A DNA stretch of 64,000 nt, taken from assembly GCF_039541875.1 (NCBI RefSeq), contig NZ_BAABHB010000013.1, positions 147,803-211,802 on the forward strand, given 5' to 3'. Under the pieces are notes generated by a model. That model was not told the origin of the DNA. It saw nothing but the letters and a program-made list of their open reading frames with translations, and did not search any database. This DNA comes from Nibrella viscosa (GTDB lineage Bacteria; Bacteroidota; Bacteroidia; Cytophagales; Spirosomataceae). Below, piece by piece: positions 44,270 through 52,273 of this stretch; the stretch's first letter is position 1; each line of letters starts with the position of its first letter. Both the position numbers and the translations under genes were made by a program.

Positions 44270-44749
44270 TTAATACGTAAACATCCGGTCGTGGTCAACG
44301 GAGAGCTGCACCAGCACCTTGGGCATAGCAAACTCGGCCGGTTTGCCTTTTATATCGTCCTCGGTCATGCCTCGGGCTTTGGCCGACATGCCGGAGAGAT
44401 AAAATCGCCCGCCCCCTTTCACAATGGCCTCGTAGTGTTCTTTCAGTTTGCCGGTTCCTACGCCTTCGACTGTGCCCATGTCTTTGTCCCGGAGCAGCAG
44501 AACGGCGTTCCCCGCCAGAAACAACGAAACGGAATGGCCTTCTTCCAGTGCGGCTTTGGCCACCAGAAAAGCGAGGGCGGCCCGCGTGGGATCTTCCGGG
44601 CCGTGGGTTACGTGTACGAGAATTTTCATGTTGGGGGCGTTGGGTTTAGTAATGCTGGTTGCCGGCGCTGCATTGGACGCCAATCCGGTCTGAGCCTGTC
44701 CGCCTAAGACAGACAGGACCAGCCATAACGAAAGGTAAATTGCTTTCAT
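44270..44749 (-). CDS. Exported DsrE/DsrF-like family protein
   Basis: Protein of 159 residues with a signal peptide (MKAIYLSLWLVLSVLGGQAQ). The mature part has a DsrE-type fold: MKILVHVTHGPEDPTRAALA, AALEEGHSVSLFLAGNAVLLL and GGGRFYLSGMSAKARGM. DsrE members often handle sulfur, but the Cys used by sulfur-carrying forms is not seen here, so a sulfur role is unsupported. Begins a same-strand run with DinB and NTF2-like genes. An internal ATG (MKILVHV) could give a cytoplasmic form. Confidence 0.82.
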   Translation of the reverse strand: MKAIYLSLWLVLSVLGGQAQTGLASNAAPATSITKPNAPNMKILVHVTHGPEDPTRAALAFLVAKAALEEGHSVSLFLAGNAVLLLRDKDMGTVEGVGTGKLKEHYEAIVKGGGRFYLSGMSAKARGMTEDDIKGKPAEFAMPKVLVQLSVDHDRMFTY

Positions 44750-44776
44750 GTGTCGTGTTGAACAAAGTAGAGGGTC

Positions 44777-44947
44777 TTACTCGTCTTTGATTAACGGCCG
44801 GATCTGGTCGGCCATTTCGGGGGTTACCTGCACCTGGTGGGCATCCTGGGCGTGTTGAGCGGCCAGTTGCAGCACTTCCTGTTCGTTTTCGGCTTTGATG
44901 ACGCCGGGGCAGTCAAAACCAACCTCGCGGCAATGGAGAACTTTCAT
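44777..44947 (-). CDS. DUF1059 domain-containing small protein
   Basis: A 56-residue frame beginning MKVLHCREVGFDCPGVIKAE, with the two Cys and the later HAQDAHQVQ block of the DUF1059 family, whose members are short cytoplasmic proteins of unknown function. The family normally spans the entire protein, as here. It lies 27 bases upstream of the DsrE-like gene on the same strand and is probably the first gene of that group. Metal binding through Cys and His is plausible but unproved. Confidence 0.82.
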   Translation of the reverse strand: MKVLHCREVGFDCPGVIKAENEQEVLQLAAQHAQDAHQVQVTPEMADQIRPLIKDE

Positions 44948-45318
44948 ACGTATACTGGTTTAAAGGTATTTGGAGAATTCCAAAACAAAAATGCCTGCTT
45001 ATGTTCTGCATTACAATACCCCAAAAGTGGTATTTTCGGCCTCAGACACGGTTCTTCCTTTTGATTACTGCAAGTAGCAAATTTACCTGTCCTGCTACTT
45101 TAGTATACTGTCTGAGCCGTATGTACCTGCCGTTCCGTTCCTCAATTGACCTTTTGATGCTGGGCCTCCTGTCGGCCTGATTACCACTGACCGTCCAGCC
45201 CATTAACTTTAGTTATGTACCGCTACCGGCCGAACTTGGGCATCAATGGATTACCGACACAAATAAGGCCGGCAGGGATACCGGGATAACTGCTAATTCT
45301 CCAGTCGTTTCCTATAAG
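44948..45318. other. Intergenic stretch without a supported gene
   Basis: No coding frame of recognised family was found. It precedes a response-regulator remnant and probably includes the promoter of the minus-strand DUF1059 group. Confidence 0.4.
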
Positions 45319-45408
45319 AATACCCCCCGGTTTGTGCCGGACCTGCGGCCGATTGGCGTAGCCGGTTACCTGCTCAAGAATGCCTCGCAGCAGGGGCTGA
45401 CTGCCTGA
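45319..45408 (+). pseudogene. Remnant of a NarL/LuxR-type response regulator receiver
   Basis: The frame ends PIGVAGYLLKNASQQGLTA-stop. The GVAGYLLKNAS block is the highly conserved alpha4-beta5 region of NarL-type receivers (G-x-x-GYLLK-NAS). Upstream sequence does not continue a receiver and there is no start or DNA-binding domain, so this is a fragment of a lost gene. Confidence 0.42.
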
Positions 45409-45437
45409 AACGGGTATCGGCGGACAAGACCTGTTTT

Positions 45438-45539
45438 ATGAAGATAATCTTTCAGCGGTTTAAGGGCTTTTTAGACGGCATTAAAGTAGTGCCCGACGAC
45501 TTAGCTGAAAAATACCACAAAAAGGGTATTGATCCCTAA
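45438..45539 (+). CDS. Possible 33-residue hypothetical protein
   Basis: ATG frame MKIIFQRFKGFLDGIKVVPD then a charged tail. The composition is protein-like, but there is no clear ribosome-binding site, and no family is recognised. It may be a small protein or a leftover of the decayed region. Confidence 0.2.
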   Translation: MKIIFQRFKGFLDGIKVVPDDLAEKYHKKGIDP

Positions 45540-45687
45540 ATATGCCTGATTATTTTATAGACATACTTGTAAAACGATTCCGCTAAAAATAGGCTTAAAA
45601 ATGATATGACAAAAGTGTAGAATACGTAGAAATACGCATTTTGAAAAATACCCTTTTTGGGGTATAGAAATAAAAATAGGACTTGGG

Positions 45688-45695
45688 TACCTTTG
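45688..45695 (+). promoter_or_regulatory. Candidate -7 promoter element for the 45.9 kb gene pair
   Basis: TACCTTTG is a full match to TAnnTTTG and stands about 190 bases before the ATG at 45883. A TTG lies upstream, but at a 28-base distance rather than ~19, so the -33 half is poor. A small ATACCC/GGGTAT hairpin precedes it at about 45649-45665. Confidence 0.4.
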
Positions 45696-45882
45696 TGAAA
45701 GTAAGTAAATAGCACGCAAATGATTATGAGTAGTTTGTGTTGTGAAAAGCTATAAACGATATAGACGTTTAAGCCATACAGGTATTATTTAGCTCGAACT
45801 TTTTGCTTTACGGTGCACACTATCGGGTGTGGGTGGAAACTATTGTCTTTTTTTAATTTTTACATTTTTAAACGGTATAATT

Positions 45883-46389
45883 ATGGATCAGTTCAATTTT
45901 AAACTTACAATTATTTTACGACGACTTTTTACTTTGAGCAAGCAAGTTAGGTTCAAAAAAACAGCTTATTCGATGCACGTTTCGACAATCTTCTTTTTAG
46001 TTACCTTGCTTACATCATTCAACTTTACTGTATTGGGGGGAAATATAGCCGATGAATGGACGTTGCATTCTACGGTGGATGGGGTGGAAATTTACTACAA
46101 AATAGCAAAATGTGAAAACATAAGTACTGTTTTCTTAAAGGTTAACAATACCAATTCACAGGATGTCAAAGTTACGTGGGAAGAGGAATTCTGGACAAAC
46201 GCTTTTCACATAGCCGCTAACCCCCAAGGGGCTAAAGAGCTGACTGTAAAGGCCAAACAAGCCTTGCAGAATGAATGCGGTAATTTTACTTCTGAACAAT
46301 GCACTATTCCAATAATCAAAGTGGCAAGTATCCCAATTTTGATATTCACAGGTTTTAACGCTAAAAATGTAACAGTTTTATATCTCTAG
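45883..46389 (+). CDS. Exported hypothetical protein
   Basis: A 168-residue protein from ATG 45883 (the frame is open from 45829, but the added 18 residues lie in an A+T-rich leader). One hydrophobic segment, SMHVSTIFFLVTLLTSFNFT, near residue 50 probably acts as a late signal or anchor; the rest, beginning WTLHSTVDGVEIYYKIAKCE, looks like a small beta-rich domain with VKVTWEEEFWTNAF and three Cys. No known family was recognised. It lies 18 bases before a large T9SS adhesin gene, so the two are probably expressed together; a role in surface attachment is possible. A+T-rich composition sets it apart from most of the window. Confidence 0.7.
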   Translation: MDQFNFKLTIILRRLFTLSKQVRFKKTAYSMHVSTIFFLVTLLTSFNFTVLGGNIADEWTLHSTVDGVEIYYKIAKCENISTVFLKVNNTNSQDVKVTWEEEFWTNAFHIAANPQGAKELTVKAKQALQNECGNFTSEQCTIPIIKVASIPILIFTGFNAKNVTVLYL

Positions 46390-46407
46390 TCTTCAAAATT
46401 AATATTT

Positions 46408-49400
46408 ATGAAAAAGTATATACTAATACTGATGGCGGTATTATTATCAAGTGTTTCTTTCAAAATATTGGCACAGGGCGTGGTCTACGTTGTTAATAAT
46501 AATCCTTGGGGACAAGCTACGAACGATGCCTCATTGAATGCTGTTTTTGGTTCAGGAAATTGGCAGAGATTTAGTTACTCGGCTATAAATGTGGCAACGG
46601 TTTTTACAGCCAGTAATAAATTTATCTTTTTAGAAGGCAGCGATGGAAATACTATTGCATTGAATAACTTTTTGATCGCAAATAGAAATGTAATTGAAAA
46701 TTGGGTGGCGAACGGAGGCAGACTTTTCCTAAATGCTGCTCCAAACGAGGGTGGAGATATTAATTTTGGCTTTGGAGGAACAACTTTGTATAATTATCTT
46801 CCGGTTTATAATTATAGTCTTCTAACTCCTAAAGCTGAAGTGGCATCCTCTCATCCCATATTTAACGGTCCTTTTGTTCCTGTAGGGTCTACCTGGACTG
46901 GTAATTTTTTCGCCCATGCCATTATAGAAGGAACAGATTTGACTACATTAATAAAGAGCAGCAGTTCCGGTAAGATACTATTAGCCGAAAAAACTTGGGG
47001 CGCTGGACGAGTTTTGTTTGGTGGAATCACGCTTTCTTATTTTCATAGTCCCCAGCCAGATGCCACAAACTTAAGAAACAACATTTTCAAATACCTCTAT
47101 AATTCAGGCCCTGCCTGTACTACTCCGGTTCCAACATTTGCAGTTTCTCCAGTTTGTTTAGGTGCCGCTTCTTCTTTTACAGACGCATCCACCAATGTAG
47201 CTGCGGATGCTACCTATGCATGGGATGTTAATAATGATGGCACTGTAGATTATACGACAAAAGGAGGAATTACACATACGTACGCAGCAGCCGGGAACTA
47301 CACGGCCAAACTTACTATTAAGCAGGGGGCCTGCGAAGAAAGCTTTACCCAAACCGTAGTGGTAAACTCTCTTCCCACAGCAACGCTCAGTGGAAGCACT
47401 TCCATCTGCTCCGGCAGCAGCACCAACCTGAGTGTAGCCCTGACCGGTACCGGTCCCTGGTCCGTTACGTATACCGACGGAACTACACCCGTAACGGTGC
47501 AGGCAAATGCCAGTCCGTATACGATTCAGGTAAGCCCAACCACCACCAGAACCTATACATTGCTTGGGGTGTCGGACGCCAACTGTAGCGGAACGTTTAC
47601 CGGCTCGGCAACGATTACGGTCAATACTAAACCCAGTCTAACGGTGCCCACCCTGGCTGCGGTAAACAACGAGGCCGACAAGTGCGGTGCCGCCGTCTCT
47701 TTTGCCGCTATGGCTACAGGAACACCCACACCTGTTGTTTCCTATAAACTTGGGGAGACCGGCATCACATCGCCTTACTTCTTCTCCGTGGGTTCTAATA
47801 TGGTAACCGCCACGGCTACCAACACCTGCGGTACCGAAGAAAAAGCCTTCACCGTCACGGTAAATGACAATCAGGCACCGGTAATCAGCACCAACGGCAA
47901 CAAGAGCGTTAACAATGACCCCGGTAAATGCGGAGCTGCCGTTACGGTAACTGCATCCGCTACCGACAACTGTTCGGTAGGAAACCCCTCGGGTGTTCGT
48001 AGTGACAACAAAGCGTTGACGGATGACTTCCCGGTTGGTACCACCATCATCACCTGGAACGTAACCGATGCAAACGGCAAGGCTGCCCTGCCCGTGAGTC
48101 AGACGGTTGTGGTGACGGATAACGAAGCTCCGGTGATTACAACCACGGCGGTTACTTTAACGCTGAATACCGCCGGTACCGCTACGCTGTCTGCCACGGA
48201 TGTTAAGGCGACGGATAACTGCGGTACGCCGGCCATCTCGCTCAGTAAGAGCAGCTTCTCCTGCGCCGATTTAGGTACCAAACCCATCAGCGTAACGGCT
48301 ACCGATGTCAACGGAAAAACAACGGCAGGCACTGTGCAGGTATCGGTAGTGAATCAGGTCACTACCCTTATGCTGACCAGCACGCCGTCGGTGCAGTATT
48401 CGGATGTTATCACCCTGTCGGCTACCCTGAAAGCAGGCGGAACGGGCGTAGGCGGGCAGACCATCAGCTTTACGGCCGGTGCCCAGTCGGTTACGGCGGT
48501 GACCGACGGTTCGGGTGTGGCCGGTACTACCCTGGCTATCAATCAGGCACCAACTAGTTATCAGGTGATTGCTACCTATGCCGGTGTGTGTCCTTTTGCG
48601 GCTTCCACGTCGGGTACTAATACACTCCTGGTAACCAAAGAAGATGCCCGGGCGACCTATACCGGTACATTCTACGCAGCCGGCAGCAGCCTCAATGCCA
48701 CCCAGGCCACAGTTACCTTAAGCGCCACGATTCAGGACATTACCGTTGTTGATCCCACCGGCGACCCAAATTCCGGCGACATCCGCAAGGCTACGGTTAC
48801 CTTTGTAAACCGCGATGCCGGTAATGCTGTACTGGGTACCGCTAACGTAACGGTCGGCCTGGTTAATCCTGGTGACCTGAAAACGGGAACGGCCACGACT
48901 ACTGTTTCACTGCCCATTAGCAATGCCGGATTCAGCAACTACACCATTGGCATCATTGTCGATGGCTATTATACCCGCAACAATAGTGCAGATAACGTGG
49001 TCGTGAATGTGGCTACTCCCCAGAATGACTTTATCACGGGTGGAGGCTTCATTAACCTGACCAGTTCAGCGGGTCTGATGGCCGGCGATGCCGGTACCCG
49101 CAGCAACTTTGGCTTTAACGTTAAGTACAATAAGAACGGCACCAGTCTACAGGGTAATATCAATGTGATTACCCGCCGGATGGAGTCTGACGGCATCCTG
49201 CACGTGTACCAGATCAAGGGGAATGCCATGACCTCACTGACTACCCAACCAACTGCAGCTGGTGGTAAGGCTACCTTTGAGGGTAAAGCCAATATTCAGG
49301 ACATCACCGATCCTGCCAATGTAGTATCGGTCGACGGCAACGCGACGCTTCAGGTAACGATGACCGACAATGGCGAATCCGGTACAACAGATGCTATCGG

Positions 49401-49818
49401 TATTACGGTATGGAACAAGGCCGGCGGGCTGTGGTTCGCCAGCACCTGGGATGGGGTTAGAACACAGGAGAAAACCCTGGTCGGTGGTAATCTGGTAGTC
49501 AAAGGCGCAAAGGTAGGAGCTCGGGAAGCAGCAGCCGAAGCTGTGTCAGCTGAGATACCGGCCCCGTTACAGGTGGAGGTATATCCCAACCCGGCGGTAA
49601 CGAACACTGTATCGGTGCAAATAAGCGGAGCTGCTCAGAAGCCGGTGCGTCTGCAACTGCTTGATCTGAAAGGCAGAATGGTGTCAGAGCATAATCTGGA
49701 GGTGCAGGACCAGCAGCACATTCAGCAACTGGACATCAGTAACTCGCCATCGGGTATGCTGCTGCTGCGGGTAAGCACACCGGAGCAGAGTCAGACCCGG
49801 AAGCTGATTAAGCCGTAG
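46408..49818 (+). CDS. T9SS-secreted multidomain PKD/HYR/Ig-like adhesin
   Basis: Large exported protein of 1136 residues. Order: signal peptide (~1-22), an N-terminal domain with glutamine amidotransferase-like pattern (VENWVANGGRLFLNAAPNEGG style, ~60-235), a PKD domain (ATYAWDVNNDGTVDY, ~265-320), an Ig-like repeat (~325-405), two HYR-type repeats (NDNQAPVISTNG and VTDNEAPVITTT, ~410-650), a Big_3-like repeat (~655-740), an unrecognised domain (~745-1050), and the type IX sorting domain (VEVYPNPAVTNTVSVQISG to the C-terminus). It should be secreted through the outer membrane and anchored. The first ~700 bases are A+T-rich and the rest GC-rich, suggesting mosaic origin. A terminator follows at 49852-49876. 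Confidence 0.87.
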   Translation: MKKYILILMAVLLSSVSFKILAQGVVYVVNNNPWGQATNDASLNAVFGSGNWQRFSYSAINVATVFTASNKFIFLEGSDGNTIALNNFLIANRNVIENWVANGGRLFLNAAPNEGGDINFGFGGTTLYNYLPVYNYSLLTPKAEVASSHPIFNGPFVPVGSTWTGNFFAHAIIEGTDLTTLIKSSSSGKILLAEKTWGAGRVLFGGITLSYFHSPQPDATNLRNNIFKYLYNSGPACTTPVPTFAVSPVCLGAASSFTDASTNVAADATYAWDVNNDGTVDYTTKGGITHTYAAAGNYTAKLTIKQGACEESFTQTVVVNSLPTATLSGSTSICSGSSTNLSVALTGTGPWSVTYTDGTTPVTVQANASPYTIQVSPTTTRTYTLLGVSDANCSGTFTGSATITVNTKPSLTVPTLAAVNNEADKCGAAVSFAAMATGTPTPVVSYKLGETGITSPYFFSVGSNMVTATATNTCGTEEKAFTVTVNDNQAPVISTNGNKSVNNDPGKCGAAVTVTASATDNCSVGNPSGVRSDNKALTDDFPVGTTIITWNVTDANGKAALPVSQTVVVTDNEAPVITTTAVTLTLNTAGTATLSATDVKATDNCGTPAISLSKSSFSCADLGTKPISVTATDVNGKTTAGTVQVSVVNQVTTLMLTSTPSVQYSDVITLSATLKAGGTGVGGQTISFTAGAQSVTAVTDGSGVAGTTLAINQAPTSYQVIATYAGVCPFAASTSGTNTLLVTKEDARATYTGTFYAAGSSLNATQATVTLSATIQDITVVDPTGDPNSGDIRKATVTFVNRDAGNAVLGTANVTVGLVNPGDLKTGTATTTVSLPISNAGFSNYTIGIIVDGYYTRNNSADNVVVNVATPQNDFITGGGFINLTSSAGLMAGDAGTRSNFGFNVKYNKNGTSLQGNINVITRRMESDGILHVYQIKGNAMTSLTTQPTAAGGKATFEGKANIQDITDPANVVSVDGNATLQVTMTDNGESGTTDAIGITVWNKAGGLWFASTWDGVRTQEKTLVGGNLVVKGAKVGAREAAAEAVSAEIPAPLQVEVYPNPAVTNTVSVQISGAAQKPVRLQLLDLKGRMVSEHNLEVQDQQHIQQLDISNSPSGMLLLRVSTPEQSQTRKLIKP

Positions 49819-49851
49819 GTGACGTGTTGTAATGGCATAGTTCTCAAAGCG

Positions 49852-49876
49852 AACGGCTCCTTGTCAGGGAGCCGTT
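49852..49876 (+). terminator. Rho-independent terminator after adhesin gene
   Basis: AACGGCTCC (49852-49860), loop TTGTCAG, GGAGCCGTT (49868-49876), then TTGCTACTTCTT. Nine perfect pairs. It separates the plus-strand adhesin from the converging GH43 gene. Confidence 0.7.
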
Positions 49877-49894
49877 TTGCTACTTCTTAACCTG

Positions 49895-50929
49895 TTATTC
49901 GAAATCTACAATTGGCCAGCCGGCACTATCCCAGTTAAGCTTGCGGATAAGCAGTTTGGATTTGCCCCCGTCGGCGGCATCGTAGCCGTGGTAGACCAGG
50001 TAATCGGTGCCGTCGAAGGTGTAGGTAGCATTATGACCAACGCCATGCCAGTCTTTGTTGCCTTCCAGCACCAGCGTGCCACCCCCGGCTACCATTTTCT
50101 TTCCGTCGCGGTCTAGGTAGGGGCCGGTGATCTTGTCGGCGCGGCCGACCACGATTTTGTAGGTGCTGTTGGCACCCCGGCAGCAGAGGTCGAAGGAGGC
50201 AAACAGGTAGTACTGGTTACCTTTGCGGAAGATAAACGGGGCTTCTATGGCTCCATCGTTTGCCAGTCCGTTGGGTCCTTCGCTGCGCTTGCGTCCGGCA
50301 ATGTGGTACCATTCCTGCGGTTGGGCAACGCCGGTCAGGTCATCGCGGAGCCGTACCAGTTTCAGGCCGTTCCAGAACGAGCCGAAGCTGAGCCAAGGCT
50401 TTCCCTGCTCATCAAATTGCAGGTTAGGGTCGATGGCGTTCCAGTCGTCGCGGCCGGGAACGGATTGGATAATCAGGCCGTGGTCTTCCCAGCGGTAAGC
50501 CGGGGCATCGGCGTTCAGCGTTTTGTTGGTGGCCAGTCCGATGCAGGAGGTATTTTTACCAAACGCCGACACCGAGTAGAACAGGTAGTACTGGCCGTTG
50601 TGGTACGATATATCCGGTGCCCAGATATGGTTCTTAAACGTCGGCACGGCAGCCACCGCCCAGGCCGGGGCCTCCTCAAATACCGGCTTCTCCCGCTTCC
50701 AGTTCACCTTGTCGGTCGATGACCATACGGTAATGCCCCGCCCCGTGGTAAACACGTAATAGGTCCCATCCTGCCGGATCATAACGGGATCATGGGCGGG
50801 AATGGGGTAGGTGGCCGTTGATGGTTGATTAGTTGATTGGTTAACTGGTTGAGTGGTGGCAGGCTGGGCTTGGGTGGCGGCATGGATCAGGAGGGCGCTG
50901 GTGAGGAGGGAGGGGAGAAAGGGCTTCAT
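49895..50929 (-). CDS. Glycoside hydrolase family 43 (arabinan endo-1,5-alpha-L-arabinosidase-like)
   Basis: Exported five-bladed propeller hydrolase of 344 residues. Signal peptide to ~AATQAQ; then HDPVMIRQDGTYYVFTT with the base Asp, HIWAPDISYHNGQYYLFYS with the pKa-setting Asp, and EAPFIFRKGNQYYLF with the acid Glu: the three residues of GH43. A late H in GVGHNATYTFDGTDYLVYHGYD is the metal/water site typical of arabinanases. Probably cuts alpha-1,5-arabinan released at the surface. It is the last gene of the minus-strand glycan unit, after SusC, SusD, DUF3823 and a repeat-rich gap. Between signal and domain it has a low-complexity QPVNQSTNQPST stretch encoded by TGGTT-type repeats. Confidence 0.9.
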   Translation of the reverse strand: MKPFLPSLLTSALLIHAATQAQPATTQPVNQSTNQPSTATYPIPAHDPVMIRQDGTYYVFTTGRGITVWSSTDKVNWKREKPVFEEAPAWAVAAVPTFKNHIWAPDISYHNGQYYLFYSVSAFGKNTSCIGLATNKTLNADAPAYRWEDHGLIIQSVPGRDDWNAIDPNLQFDEQGKPWLSFGSFWNGLKLVRLRDDLTGVAQPQEWYHIAGRKRSEGPNGLANDGAIEAPFIFRKGNQYYLFASFDLCCRGANSTYKIVVGRADKITGPYLDRDGKKMVAGGGTLVLEGNKDWHGVGHNATYTFDGTDYLVYHGYDAADGGKSKLLIRKLNWDSAGWPIVDFE

Positions 50930-50977
50930 GACTGGTGCTATTGACTTTAGGAGGGTCTTCTGGATGAGTTTGCCATC

Positions 50978-51027
50978 GCGTTACAAACGCTTACCTCACC
51001 CGTCTCGCGATACAATCGCGGACGAGC
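50978..51027. repeat. Tandem-hairpin repeat (second copy of the 11.4 kb element)
   Basis: GCGTT-ACA-AACGC (50978-50990) is followed by a longer hairpin around ACA: CGTCTCGCGAT-ACA-ATCGCGGACG (51001-51024). The first hairpin has different stem bases but the same loop as the copy at 11406-11422; the second closely matches 11431-11454 and the inverted copy at 11321-11341. Confidence 0.65.
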
Positions 51028-51046
51028 AGGGCAAGTACATGACAAG

Positions 51047-51117
51047 AGGCTTGCCTCTCCGAGGCAGTAAACAGGAAGGTAGGTGGCTTTGCTATAAACC
51101 GCTGGCTCCTCCGGAGC
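51047..51117. repeat. Half copy of the nested palindrome family (unit A)
   Basis: AGGCTTGCCTCTCCGAGGCA starts at 51047 and CTATAAACCGCTGGCTCCTC followed by CGGAGC lies at 51092-51117. These are the left outer and left inner arms of the family seen in full at 51214-51376. A clear inner right partner is missing. The GCTCC-TCC-GGAGC core forms its own hairpin. Confidence 0.55.
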
Positions 51118-51213
51118 AACAATGGTGTATCTGCTGTGCGGAGATTCATGGTTGGTTTTGGGTTGTAGGCTTGCTGCCTCTCATTGGTTTTAAGAATATA
51201 ATTGTGCGAAAGT

Positions 51214-51376
51214 AGGCTTGCCCCTACAGGGCAGTGGTATATTCGCGAACGGTGACATAACTATAAACCGCTGACCCCTCCGGGGTACTTAAATATCTTT
51301 TGATACCCCGGAGGGGTCAGCGGTTTATAGCACCTGCCGATTTGTGCGCTGCTGGCTGCCCTGTAGGGGCAAGCCT
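51214..51376. repeat. Nested perfect palindrome (unit B)
   Basis: Outer arms 51214-51234 and 51356-51376 (21 bp, AGGCTTGCCCC type) and inner arms 51261-51287 and 51304-51330 (27 bp, beginning CTATAAACCGCTGACCCCTC) are both perfect inverted repeats. Each arm also contains a smaller hairpin: TGCCC-CTACA-GGGCA in the outer arm, ACCCC-TCC-GGGGT in the inner one. The 163-base unit is non-coding and lies between the DUF3823 and GH43 genes. Confidence 0.8.
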
Positions 51377-51439
51377 AAATGGCTCGCATAATTATTTGAA
51401 ACCGATCCGAGGCAGTTAAAGCGAACGTAAAGACTTCTT

Positions 51440-51567
51440 CTATAAACCGCTGGCTCCTCCGGCGCAAAAATGATCGGCCTGATTCAGGCTTGTTTTTGCG
51501 CCGGAGAAGCCAGCGGTTTATAGCTGAGGCCGTTGTGATTCTACCATCTGCGCTGTAGGCGCAAGCC
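51440..51567. repeat. Nested palindrome (unit C)
   Basis: Inner arms 51440-51470 and 51493-51523 pair over 31 bp with one mismatch (CTATAAACCGCTGGCTCCTC... against its inverse). The right outer arm CTGCGCTGTAGGCGCAAGCC (51548-51567) matches unit B except for two paired changes (C to G and G to C) that keep its hairpin TGCGC-TGTAG-GCGCA. A left outer arm is not evident. Confidence 0.75.
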
Positions 51568-51586
51568 AATGGAATGGTGAGGTAAC

Positions 51587-52267
51587 CTACTTCAACGCTA
51601 CCTTCTGCACCGGCGAGTACAGCATCTCGGCCACACCCACCGTTTTTACGCCGATCCGGGCAAAGGCATATTCCTTGTTCGCCAGGCTGGCCGGAACCGT
51701 TACGCTGAAGCTCAGGGTCTTACTCAGGTCGGCCAGGGCGGTGCCGGTCAGGTTGTGGGTGCCGGCATTGTTGTTGGCATCCACGATGGTGGTCGAGCCC
51801 AGGTAAAGCGTAACTCGCTCGATAGCCCGGCTGGTCACCACCGGATCGATCTTGGCGGTGGCCGTAACCGCGTTACCGCTCTTCTGGATCATTTCGTTCT
51901 TTACCACATAATAGGGTTGTACCGGCACCTCTACCGTAGCGGTACCGCGTACCTGTACCTTGATCGTGTCGGTATTGTCCACCCAGGGACCATTACCACG
52001 CAGGCGGACCAACTGATAGTCGCCGTCGAACAGCGAGGCCGAGAAAGAACCGTCCTGGTCAACGTACACCGGAATTTTGGTAAAGAGCTGATAACCCCGC
52101 TGCCACAGTTCCAGTTGCACCCCGTTGGAACGCACTCCGATTGGTTGGTTCTGGTACACCACCCGGCCGGTCAGTGTCGACTTGGGCGGCTCATAATTAT
52201 CTTTCTCACAGCCGGCCAGCAGCATCGTCAGGGCCAGCAGAAAAGAAGGTATGGCTAGTGTTTTCAT
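51587..52267 (-). CDS. DUF3823 domain-containing lipoprotein
   Basis: Exported lipoprotein of 226 residues: signal with lipobox LLAGC (Cys about residue 20), then a carboxypeptidase-regulatory-like domain (STLTGRVVYQNQPIGVRSNG, DGSFSASLFDGDYQLVRL) and a second beta domain (VQPYYVVKNEMIQKS to the end), as in DUF3823 proteins. These accompany SusC/SusD systems and probably sit on the outer leaflet to bind glycan. It begins seven bases after the SusD stop and is surely in the same transcript. The ligand is unknown. The C-terminus is followed directly by the repeat cluster. Confidence 0.9.
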   Translation of the reverse strand: MKTLAIPSFLLALTMLLAGCEKDNYEPPKSTLTGRVVYQNQPIGVRSNGVQLELWQRGYQLFTKIPVYVDQDGSFSASLFDGDYQLVRLRGNGPWVDNTDTIKVQVRGTATVEVPVQPYYVVKNEMIQKSGNAVTATAKIDPVVTSRAIERVTLYLGSTTIVDANNNAGTHNLTGTALADLSKTLSFSVTVPASLANKEYAFARIGVKTVGVAEMLYSPVQKVALK

Positions 52268-52273
52268 GGCAGA

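Noticed and set aside
50940..51586. CRISPR array
   Set aside because: Repeats are long palindromes in opposite orientations without regular unique spacers, and there are no cas genes.
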